A DNA stretch of 64,000 bases from Eutypella sp. D-1 (Eukaryota; Ascomycota; Sordariomycetes; Xylariales; Diatrypaceae), in NCBI GenBank assembly GCA_023313575.1, contig JAJTTP010000027.1:310001-374000 (forward strand), given 5' to 3'. Position 1 is the stretch's first letter. Each line of letters begins with the position of its first letter. Below, piece after piece: positions 46,501 through 57,406 of the stretch. Both the position numbers and the translations under genes were made by a program. Below the pieces are notes generated by a model. The model was not told where the DNA came from. It did not search any database and saw nothing but the letters and a program-made list of their open reading frames with translations.

Positions 46501-49500
46501 CCACATGTCTCGGTCTCGTCTTCGTAAGCTTTCATGGCACCCAGCGCTAGAAGGTGGGCCCAGATATCATCTACGTATTTACAGCCACGTGAAAGAAACC
46601 CTTGCGCATTTCTCCAGTGAGTTCTATCCAGCAATCCACACGCATACTCCCATGGTGTGATTCCGTTATCGTTTTTGGACCTAAAAACTCCGGGGAAAAT
46701 GAGCGCTTCGAATGCGTCCTTATTTGGGGATAAACCGGCCATCAGAACCGCCTTGATATAGAGCTCGATGGGCAAACGGTTGCTGTATCTACGCTGGAGC
46801 GCTCCCGGGTAAGCCTGGTTGAGTAATGAGATCCATTCTGGGCTTGCATGGGCGTCTAGCTCATGCAACGGGGTGCTACATCCTGGCTCTAAGGCTTCCG
46901 GGAGAAGCCCTAACCCCAACAGTCTTTCAAGCACCTTTATCGAGCCAGAAGCGACCGCATCTGGGAACACGGGATCGTGTTTTGTCCAAAATGCTGAGAT
47001 CTGGTGGCAACAATCGATCATCATAAGAGCTCGTTCCTCGCTATTGATGTAATCCTCGCCTAAGCTCCGCAATGCAATCTGTAGAGGTGTATAGCCATTA
47101 TCTGCTTTTATAAGAAGGGCTTCCTGGGTGGATTCTGGATCTAGTTTTAGGAGGACATCTAGAAAGGGGATTGACGATCTACGCGAGGCTGCAGCATGGT
47201 GCCATACAGTGGCACCGTGCGCATCCCTGCTGAAGAGGGAAACACCATGCTCGGCAAGAATCTTGAAACAGGATCCGTCTCCGTCAGGTTTACATCTGTG
47301 TATGGCAAGATGACCATGAATATCAATTCGCAGAGGGTCGATTCCCAAGTCCAAGAGAAGAGCGACACAACTCGGGGATTCGTGAATAGTAGCAAAGTGC
47401 AAGAAAGTAGCAGAGTTCTCACCGGGGGCCCAGGAGGTAGATACCGTGACACGACCATCTTTCAAACATGCTCGTAGTGCTTCAACGTCATCAGCCTCAA
47501 TGGCAAGGAGAGTTTTGCCAAACAACGCCTCGTAACAAAGAGATATTCGACTGTCTGTAACGCTTGGATCGTTCGTAAATGACAATTTCATTTCAAGGGA
47601 TTTCGACCATAACTCTGCTCCAAGCTTAAAACCCCAGCTGGTATCGTAGGATGACGTCTCCCGAAGATATCGGAAAAGGTTCAGTAGAGGGACCTCAAGC
47701 TCACAGCGGTCCTCAAGGTATTTCCAGGCCCCCAAATACGTTCCAAGTGCTCTTATATCAATGTCCGTTGGCTCAAGACCATTTGATAGGAGAATCGTGG
47801 TCGGGGTGAAGTCTTTAAGCTGGCAGCCTACAATTGCCACTGCTAAGAATGCTGAATGCTCATTTGTGTATCGGGAAATATCCGAAAGAGTCGCTTCATT
47901 ACTGAGGAGGCAATATATCGTGTTATTCCGACGGGACGAAGAAGGGATATATCCCCAGAATTGGGATCGCTGATGAGGGAAACCGACAACTCTATCCAAT
48001 AAACCCAATAACGAGATTTTGGCAAGTAGAATAGGCGTGCCTAGGGTACACTTGACGCTGACTTCAGTCCCCTCTTTAATGAGGAAGGAACATATCTCCG
48101 GCATATTCAGAGCCGACGCAACATGGAGAGGTGTTATTGTGTTATCAAGGGCGAATTTTGTAGCACAGGCGAAGCACTTTGCCCAGTGAACTTCACCGTA
48201 GTTCTCGTGGCAAATGATACCGATGATGTAAGTTAGTAATTCCTCGACCCAAGCACTAAAGAATGTAGTCTTGAGAGGATGGAACAGGGACTTGACCGCG
48301 CCGAAGAGATGGACGTCATCCAGTCCATTTCTTCCAAGCACCAGCCAGTCACAGGCTGCACGCCGATAGAATGGGTAAGTTTTGGATCGCTTTCGTTTGA
48401 AATCAATATACTCCCGTGATCTGGACACCTGTTGATCGAAGTTCTTCATTTGCAGAAATCTGACGCATTGTAGAGCCAAAAGCGTGCTGCTCTGGGTCCT
48501 TGAAATCCTGAATAATTCTAACCCAGGAGTCCTCGCAAGGGATGCGTCCTCAAGAAACTCTCGCACAGAAAAATGTGCGAATTCAAAGTATTCTCCATCT
48601 GCCGACTTTCGTATAAGACTACTACAGCCCAAGGCAATCTCCCTCTCGGACACGGTGTTAGTTTCGTTTAGTAGTGAACCGATGGCACTCGGCGTCGAGA
48701 CCGCTTGACATAGTTCTAGAATATTGAGTCTGGTTGGGAAGAAGGCAATGAATTGCAGACACATTTGGACCATATGTCGCACACGTGCGGGACGTCGGCT
48801 TATCCTCTCGAGTAAACGACGGTAACTATCTGGAAGCGTTGGGGGTAGCTCCCTGAGAGCTTGGCGACGGTCAGCGTCAGTAGCGAACTCGCAGAGATAG
48901 TCCAGCTGGCATACAACCCAACGAAACCTGGAGGGAGAGTCAGATCGGAGACGTATTATAAGCATAGACGAGATGAAAACTCACATTCCATTAGCGCGGT
49001 TGACGAGTTCGTCTTGGATTTCGTCTTTGATTACAGTGTTGTGAAGTTGAAGTCGCCCGCTTTGAATCCTAGATTCCATTTCTGCGCGCACATATTGCTC
49101 GATGTCCTCGGTATGCGCCTCGATGTGGATTTCCTCAAAATCATCCTCCAGCAATACACGGATATTAACTTCGTCACGACTGAACAGGGCAATGGTAGTA
49201 TTATCTGTCGCAGTAGCTAGCTCCGACAGGCTTTCTACTACATTGTGGGTGTCATCGCCGCACTCATCGAGCCCATCGACGACAATGACCACCTGTTGAA
49301 AGAACTCAGACATGTTGCCGATCATAGCTCGGAGTTCTTTCACATCGGCTAGCTTGTTAAGTGCCCGTATCGGATGAAGCTCGGCATAGTATTCTTGAAG
49401 AAGATCAAAGGCATCGTCCTTTTGTAGCGCAAGTTGTGATGCAATAGCCCCGAGAATATTGACCGGGGTGAGTGCCGCCTCGTTCATGTAGTCACAGAAA

Positions 49501-50309
49501 AAGAAAGCCACGCCCACATCAGATTCTGATGAGCTTTTGCACAGTGCTTCGTGAATGACTGCCCCTGCAAGGACGGTCTTTCCACCTCCGGGAATCCCGT
49601 TCAGCCAAAGTCTCGAACCGGGTGTTTTTAACCACTGAATGAAGCTCTCAGATGAGATCAACCATGAGCCAGTAGTTGGATGACGTAGTTTGATGCTCTG
49701 TGTTAAATTGGCTTGTGGATTTGCGTCAGGTTTCATGAAGAAGTCCAATACCACCTTCTTCCTACCATTCAGCAGAATCTTGGTATTGATCTCAACTCTC
49801 TCAAGCATTCTCACGGCCTTGTTTAGCTTTTCGTCGTGCTCAGCCTGCTTTGTAAGGCATAGCTGCAATTTCCGCATTGTATCAGCCGATGTAGCGAGAC
49901 TCATGGTCTGCTTATAGCGTGAGACATCTTCAAGTAGGGTTTTGGTTTCCGAACTCGAAAACGGCCATTTCAACTGCCGAGTCAACCCTTCCCATTTGGT
50001 ACGATCGTCGAAGCTATCCGCAGCCTTCTTCACCCTCCTCTTGATCTTCTCAAAGGTTTGTTGGCAGTGGGTCAGATGTTGCACCCTTAGGGTAGGCTCG
50101 AATTGATCGCCTTCAGCCTCCAGATCACTGGCCAGAGCATGGATACTTCTCAATACACCAGCTAGTCCATTGACCTCATCGCACAGAGATCGAATCTCCT
50201 CCTTAGCATTTATCGCAGACCGCGCATACTTGAATAAATATCGGAATACGGTGTCTGCGAGACTCATAAGGCCGGCGATGCTAGCTGACATTGAAAGAGG
50301 GTCGGCCAT
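43512..50309 (-). CDS. NACHT-ankyrin STAND protein (fungal NLR-like)
   Basis: Three exons, 48985..50309, 44911..48927 and 43512..44814, give 2214 residues; both introns are in phase 2. The N-terminus (ADPLSMSASIAGLMSLADTV) is the fungal helical STAND N-domain, PigL_N-like, extending to about 180. The NACHT ATPase has Walker A GIPGGGKT at 238-245 and Walker B VVIVVDGLDEC at 340-350. The splice creates NGMFRWVVCQLDYLCE, the conserved link into PPTLPDSYRRLLERI and the winged-helix end FAHFSVREFLED. From about residue 700 ankyrin repeats run to the C-terminus, some well kept (ISPLHCAAMGGHSHIIDVLI, TTALHFAVLNGHLGASRSLI), others strongly diverged. In fungi such proteins are candidate non-self sensors and some trigger incompatibility cell death. 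Both NTPase motifs are intact. Confidence 0.92.
44869..44886. repeat. Poly-G tract (18 G) inside intron
   Basis: Eighteen G on the plus strand (poly-C in the transcript) inside the second intron of the NACHT-ankyrin gene (44815..44910), where it can serve as the polypyrimidine tract. Confidence 0.9.
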
Positions 50310-51040
50310 GGCTTCAGTGTCTGGGATCGCTGGACTTCATCGGGAGCCAGACACGAGCGGCCTGGATGCGGTATAGATATTGACAAACGAGATAACGTGG
50401 TAATTAATCATGCAGTTACCACACAGGTATTGACGCACGAGGTAATAAGACAATTGATCACTCGGTCAGTCAAGACGGGTGTAACTGTATTAGCAGTCCG
50501 AATCTGAGGGGTAACCATGATAAAAAAGCGAAGCATCGGGCATGAATGATAGGCAGTGAGGCACCATTAAGTTTATCGTTCCGTGGCGGAGGCCGCACCC
50601 CTGAAGACGCTGTCAGCCTACAGCAACGTGCTTCCAACAGCATAAAACCACCTTTAGTATAGCCATAACGGCAGCAGTACCGACTCTGGGCGTACTCGAA
50701 CCCCTGTATTATAGTGGGTGGAGCATGCTGCATGTCTACAGTCTACTTATTAGACCTGTTACTTCACGACATATAAAGGCTATCTTTTGGTAGATCTGAA
50801 ACGATAATATACATGAAAAAATGCCGATAGCATATCAATATAATATGCCTATTTCATACGATGGCTTATACCCATGGGTTTGCTTTGATATAAATATTCA
50901 ACGAAGTTCTTTTTTGGCTGTAGTTATAAACCCCACCCACTATAAAATAGGGGCTAAACTTAAGGGGGAGTTGAAAATACGATACCCCCGCACACCTGCA
51001 CCCCGCACACACTCTTGACCACCCGTCCCCCCAAAAAGAA

Positions 51041-51064
51041 GGGGGGGGGGGGGGGGGGGGGGGG
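51041..51064. repeat. Poly-G tract (24 G)
   Basis: Twenty-four uninterrupted G on the plus strand, in the gene-free region upstream of the NACHT-ankyrin gene. Confidence 0.95.
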
Positions 51065-53491
51065 ACAACGAGAATAAATGACAATAGGCAATCTGGGAGA
51101 CAAGGTATCTGGAGTCTTGAGGCTGAGACAGAGGGAGAACACGACATATACAAAGATGAACCAGCCATGATCTATCTCGTGGTGGCGTTGCACACCAGTG
51201 ACCACTGCGCCTTGTTCCCTCGTATCCTCATTGCAACGTTCCCATGCACGTCGTTGGAGACCCATAGACGTGCATACATAGCCACAGAAGCATGTAGTCA
51301 ACCGTAACACTCATTGGCCATGTTTGGCAGACATCCGGATATTCCTCCCCGCACGGCTTTTTTTAGGGAACTACAGTAGTGTATGCTGCGCTGAAATTCA
51401 ATTTGGGTTGTGTCTCGTGCAAATGGAAAAACGCTCGAAACATCTGGGCCTCGACCAATTAATTGTCGTGTATAGGATGTGTCGAGGGCAGGCCAAGACT
51501 TAGGCAAACACTGCTGGCCGTCATGTGAATACAGTTAAAGGATGTCTGCACTTCTACCAGGAACTTCACGCACTGTTGACCATGGCGGCTTACTTCCATG
51601 TCTGCATAGCCCTCTCCCCGACCTCTTTCCACATCCTCTTTGCGAGCCCGGGTTCCCGCATGGACTGGCCGATCGAGCGACAGGCCGACATTGACCTGTA
51701 CAGGGAGTCCTCCTCCCCTCTTGTAGAGTAGTTGAACCTTAAGTCAATCAAGTCATTTACTCCATTCCAATAGGATGGTGCATATGAGGTAGACTGTACG
51801 GTCTGTACAGGTTGAACAGGCAAGATACGGATAGGCAGGATACAGATCGGCAGCATGGGACAGGGCATATCCGCCTATTTTGTCCGCCAATACTATACAA
51901 CCAATTCTACCCCCTATTAGTGCCCCGTACTGCCTACCCCATGTAGCATATCCAGCCTATCTAGCCCGTACAGCCCATTGTCATATGGTATTCGGGCAGG
52001 ATCGCTGATATTCACTCACCCCCTCCCCCTTATCCACAGGCTGCGGCAGGCCGGGATACCCTATCAATAAGGGGCTTCGCCCCCGGTGTATTTGAAAAGA
52101 GAGCAAAGTTTAACTATTCGACTTTTACTTATACTAGCTCCGTCACAGTGACCCTCTGGCTTCTATCTCTCACTCTGTACCTAAGTCCACTGGCACTTAT
52201 CCAGCCCGTAGAGTCTGTCCAGCCCATCCTATACTGCTCATCTTATATGGCATGCCTGTCTTGCCTATCTAACGATCCTATATGATATCGCGTTCAGTAA
52301 TCGAGGATAAATATGGGGATAGGAATCGTATCACTATGCGGAGATACAGTTCCACCCATCCACCCCCTTAGCTAGGTCTATATAACTGATAGAAACCTAT
52401 AAGGCCTCATGTCTTACCTGATTACTGATTAGTATCTGCAATCAGAAAACAATATCACTGACTGTATCGATAAAGCAAGTCTGTCTCTGTTGTACCTAAA
52501 GCCTTGTGGGTTTCTGTCGGAGAAGGGGGTTCGCCTCACCCCCTTTTCCAAGAGCCAGGGCGTTATGTCTACTGAGCCCTATACTATCATTCCACCGCCC
52601 TTACAGTCAAGCAAGACATGGCGACTTCATCCAAGACCCATTTAGAAACAGCATGACACGACACCGTCGTTAAGGACATCCAGACGAAGCTAGCCCGATG
52701 ATATCGATGAGCGGGCTGCAGCAATCACGAAGCGAAGCAGCACGAGACCCGTTCTCGCTAATCTGAGGCAGCAAACGTGAAAATCAGCGATCTCAAGGCA
52801 CCAATATGAGACTTAATTACAGTCAACGATCGTAAACACCAGCACGAGGCTACATCTTCGGCTGCGCCAGCTTACCCTCGGTGGGACACGCACGGCTGCG
52901 ACGAGTAGGTGAAGTAATGGTCGGCGAGCAAGCAATCGTTCATGTGGGGGAGGGGGGGAGGAGGCTACGGCGATTGATCGAGCATCCACCCCCGACACAA
53001 CCATTCGACCCGTGAGCAATTGCGATACTCTCTGATGATTAGGGCACCGACGCCCTCGAACCTGGTCATCGACGGGCACTGACGGATTGGACTCTTAACA
53101 GCCTGACCGTGCAGGCGAAACGAATCCGAGTCTGCGATTGCCCTGTCGCGGTCAGGTGTTGCTCTCTCAGTTGTCAGTGTCCCCAGTCGTGCTTGGAGGT
53201 CGGTGATCGCACTGCGCTACGATGGTCGTCACGAAGGGTAGCGTGTATATCCTGCTTTATATATATAGCGCACCGTAACTATATTCCCTAGGTATTCGGG
53301 GCAGTGGTATAATGTATCGTAATAGCAGCAATGAAGTCTACGATCGCAGCGCCGTTTTCTTAAAGCCCTGTAAGGTTTGAGTTTCATCGCGGTGCGGCAT
53401 GTATTAATGTAGCACGTACGGTATTTTCTCTTATTCATCTGCATCACCATCATCGAGGCACTAACTGAAAACCCCAAAACACTCACTATAT

Positions 53492-53506
53492 CCCCCCCCC
53501 CCCCCC
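53492..53506. repeat. Poly-C tract (15 C)
   Basis: Fifteen C on the plus strand, immediately downstream of the Vps23 stop codon, in its 3' flank. Confidence 0.9.
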
Positions 53507-53535
53507 TCTTCCTCCTTCTCCTTCTCTACCCAACC

Positions 53536-55564
53536 TCACCCAACAAGCCCCATCCCACGCCCAATCTTCCGCACAAGCGCCTTCTTGAGATACCACTCAC
53601 GAGCCAACGAGCGCGTCGTCCGCGCAAAAACAGCCGGGTTCAACCGCCCGCGCTCCACGGCGCGCCCCAGCACAAATATCGCGTCCCCCAGCGCCCGCTC
53701 CTCGGCCGCGACGTCGTAGAGCTGGTTCCCTACCACCGTGGGCGCAACAAGGAGGTCGTCGATGGCGGGCGGTTCGCGCCGCGTGGCGTCGTCGCCATTG
53801 ATCACGCGGTCCGCGTCCCCGATCGCCTGACGCAGTGCCTGCGCGTTACTGGATAAAAGCGCAGAAAGACCTGGCAGCGCGCCCATGTCGCCTTGGAGGT
53901 TCTGCCGCGCGGTCTGCATTGCGGCGCGTTGGGCTGCGAGGCCTGCTAGTGAGGACTCGTTCTGTGCGCGCGCTTGCTGGCGCAGCGTGTATAGTGTTGA
54001 GGCCAGTTGCCGGAGTAGCGCGTCTTTCTCTGGGTTCGGCGGGATCGGGGGCGGGGGCAGGTTTGAGGGCGATGGGAGCGAGAGGGTGAGCGGCTCGTCC
54101 ATTATGTCGGGCGGTGGTGGCGGTTTCGGCTGCACCGCTGGCTGCTGCGGCTGCGGCTGTGGGGGGAATTGCTGCTGTAGTGGCTGGGGCTGGAAGGGCG
54201 GTTGTTGCCATTGCGGATGCGGGGGCGGGCCGCTGTTGATGGTAAATTGGGGAGGTCCAGGCGGCATGGGAGGACCCGGGGGCCCGGGTGGAGGAGGCCC
54301 CGCTGTCGATCCGGCGGTGTATGGAGTACCGGAAGAAGCTACGGACGGTCGGCGGGAATCAACGGGTGGGAACCCCTGCGGTGGAGGTGGTGGCGGCCCG
54401 CTTTGGGAATACATCTGGTGGGGGTGCGCTTGAGCATGATGCGGGAAGGAGTGCTGTTGATGTTGTTGGTGCTGATAAGGCTGTGCTTGTTGAGGCGGCA
54501 GAGGAGGCGCGGCGTCATATCTCGAAAGCCGGTTCGATTGGTGCGAGGGACTCGGGGTGCTGTGGAAGTGCCGGGTAGGACTATACTGGGGCGATCGATG
54601 TGGGACCCCAGGCGGCAGGGGAGGAACCGGTGGACCGATTACGGCGGTTGAAGGTCCAGATACGACCTGGGGGAATTCATCCCCTTTCGGTGGGGGCGGA
54701 GGTGGGCGACTGCCCTCTCCTGGTTGTGATGGCGGCTGTGGGGTATGGTGTTGTAACGGGGTCTGTCCTCGCGATACGTCGGCGGGCAAGGGGGGAACCG
54801 GCGGTGGTGGCTGCGGGGACCGCGTATGTTCTACTAGGGAAAATTGTTGTTTGGGTACTTTCGATACGACGGGGGGTTCCTTGGCGAATATATCTCGTAG
54901 AATAGCTAGGAAATCTAGCAAGGAGGATTTCTGTGAAGTTCCGTGTTAAAGCACAGCACGACCACGGCACAGCGACGATAGGGCCATAGGGGCGGTCTAG
55001 TTCTGTCACTTACATCCCAAAATTCGGGCCAGGCTGCTAAGTAAGGGTGGTATATCCGTCCCTGGGGATCAACGTGCTGGCCAGGCCGCACGGCCATGTT
55101 CTCGGTGGGAGTGACGTAGGCCAGGGGCGCCTCGCGCGGGTAAGGATGAGGAACCCATATCGATATGGGGAACCTGTAGGTGGTGCCCCTGAAAAGGATG
55201 GGGATGGTGCCCGAGAGGTGTAGGAGGAGGGCTGATACGCCGTTGTCGAAAGCTACAGTGAGAAGGGGGTTAGGCCAGGAGATGTTTGAGAGAGAGAGGG
55301 GGGGAGGGGGGGAGGGGAGGGGGGTGTTCGATGTTTGCGGCTGTACGTACTGTGAACGTCTGTTCTCGGGGACAGAGACGAATATACAGATAACGCCTGT
55401 GCTACATCATTGTAGGTGCGGTTGACATCGTGATATTCCTGAGTGGCAAGTGCCAATAGTTGATATATAAGTTGATATATAAAACTCAAGAATGGGGGGG
55501 GGGGGGTGCATACGCTTGTTAGGACGCTATACAGCCAGTTCAAAACATGCTGCTGGACGGCCAT
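53536..55564 (-). CDS. VPS23: ESCRT-I subunit Vps23/TSG101
   Basis: Four exons, 55514..55564, 55351..55438, 55014..55252 and 53536..54930, give 590 residues. The UEV domain (about 1-130), a catalytically dead E2 fold that binds ubiquitin on cargo, is rebuilt across the splices: HDVNRTYNDVAQALSVY, SLSPRTDVH, NGVSALLLHLSGTIPILFRG, FPISIWVPHPYPREAPLAYV, VDPQGRIYHPYLAAW. Then comes a long Pro/Gln/His-rich linker (about 150-410), a helical stretch (NPEKDALLRQLASTLYTLRQ), and the C-terminal steadiness box (LYDVAAEERALGDAIFVLGR to WYLKKALVRKIG). It acts at endosomes in sorting ubiquitinated membrane proteins into multivesicular bodies. The first intron (75 nt) is free of stops and a multiple of three. 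Its transcript strand has a C13 run. Confidence 0.94.
55494..55506. repeat. Poly-G tract (13 G) inside intron
   Basis: Thirteen G on the plus strand within the first intron (55439..55513) of the Vps23 gene, close behind the donor in transcript orientation. Confidence 0.9.
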
Positions 55565-57406
55565 CCCGAAAGACCATCATTCATTGGTAGGCGGTCAACT
55601 GGCTGGCTCGCTTCCCACCGTCGAGAAACACCGTTGAGAGACACCGTCAAGAAAGAGAGGTTTGCCTATCTATGCATTGCTTTAAGGCGTTAAAGAGGAG
55701 GCGGGTGGGAGATAGACCGAGATAGTTGCAGATTAGCTCCAGGCTTTCTTAGATTGGGCTTTTAGTACATATGTAATAATTAAAGCAGCTAATTCGTTCG
55801 TTCGTATGCATTCGTTAAGTCGTAAATCATCAGCATCAGTCCTGAATGCAGTCTGAAAATAGTGTGATGTCAACAAGGTATGGAATATCACATATAGCTG
55901 GAGACTAGTAGTAGTGGTAGTGGTAGTAGTATGTAGTAGCAAAGTATGAAGCTCTAACTAAAGTTGAGTTGACGTTATTGGGGGGCGGAGATAAAACCGC
56001 CCCAGGGCCGCCCGCCCACCTGGCAGTCCCCGAGGTCATGTACTTAGGTACCTTGTATTAGGTGATACAGTGCCAGGCAGCTGGGTGGGATAAGAATGCG
56101 ACGGGCATGTGATTGGTTCGGCTATCTGCGCTAAAGAAAGTAGGTACCTAACTGGATACGGTACTTGAAGAGGGGCTGTACTTCCACTGAGATATATGTA
56201 CAGATCTAAGCCGATAATTCCCGTTACATTAGGTATAGTAGGTACCTCTTAAAATGTCACCAAGGTTGATTGAGCCTTCTTGAGTCTTCTTCAATCTTCA
56301 GTATATAGACAATGATCTCAGGTGACGTCTGAGCGTTGATGCTTGAACGGCATGTTTTTATCATATAAACATCGGCGTTTCTATATCACCCATCAAAGTC
56401 TTTCCCATGGCGAGTGGCATGGACAAAAAGGTGTTCTCGAATCCTCCGAAGTCGGTCTTGTCAGCCAGCAACTTGATACCACTACTACCTCTTTGCCGTT
56501 TGCCATTTACTATTTACCATTTGTCATTTGCCGCTTACCCATGATCTACAAGGCAGTTCCTGTTCCTCGGAAGTGGGAAAATGGCGTGTTGCAATATCTG
56601 CCCATATTACAAAGTATCTGCGGGAATGCATTATAGACATATAGATGGCGTAACGTAGTCTGCATATGGCACCAGTCACAGGTTCTTCTCCTGCGGACAA
56701 TCGGGGGGTCCCAAACTGGGTCCAACCTGCTACTAACCCACAAACCCACACAAAAACCCACGATGACATGAGAACTACACATCAACAAGATGAAGACCAT
56801 AGGTTGTTGTGAAGTACATCTCGAGTATTTGCCTCAGGTAAGGGAACACAGTTTGGGTCGGTTTTGGGTTACATCCATCATGGATGCGCCGTCGGCTACT
56901 AACCGCTTCCATCTTAACTCCATGGCCCTACCGGGTCCGCTACCGAGTCCGCGTACTCCGATCAAAACTCTATCCATTTATTTGGATAGTCCAGGGTGAA
57001 AGGAAAGAAGAGGGAAGACTTTACTTGGATTGTTTATAAATCAAGTTCTAGCCCCTTCGAATTTCACTCTTTCTTTCTCACACTCTCTAGTACACGCGCT
57101 GTTTATCTTTATTCCTGAGACAGAGCTCTCGTTACCACGAAAATCATCACCACCACAGCATAACTTTGATTAAGTGAGATAGTGATATAGTACAGTTTCA
57201 ACATAATTCCATGCTCACAACCACACGGGGTTTTCGCACGGCTGAGGAGTATCACAGTATCATATCTGTATACTCCTTGCGTCAGGACTTTATAACTTGA
57301 GACCAAACCTACCCCCCCAAAAAAACAGGATCATTCAAACTTTTTTTTTCCGACTGTCTTCACAGTCTCTTGTCGGTTCTCAAACCGATAGATATCATCA
57401 TACGTC
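55565..57406. other. Divergent intergenic region
   Basis: About 1.8 kb between the Vps23 and IDO starts. TAGGTACC-type palindromes occur at 56045, 56141-56150 and 56239. CTTTCTTTCTC-type tracts lie near 57070. No gene is seen. The hairpin TCGGTTCTCAAACCGA lies about 25 bp upstream of the IDO start codon, in its leader. Confidence 0.5.

Larger units (their letters stand above)
50310..53535. other. Gene-free region, possible transposon relics
   Basis: About 3.2 kb upstream of the NACHT-ankyrin gene, with no convincing ORF. It holds a G24 tract (51041-51064). The segment from about 51720 to 52620 is rich in AGCCCGTA/CAGCCCAT words. It has two small G/C hairpins, GGGGCTTCGCCCC (about 52071) and GGGGGTTCGCCTCACCCCC (about 52526), a style seen in LTRs. 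A stretch from 52618 reads like protein but with many stops. A C15 tract closes the region at 53492-53506. Confidence 0.4.
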
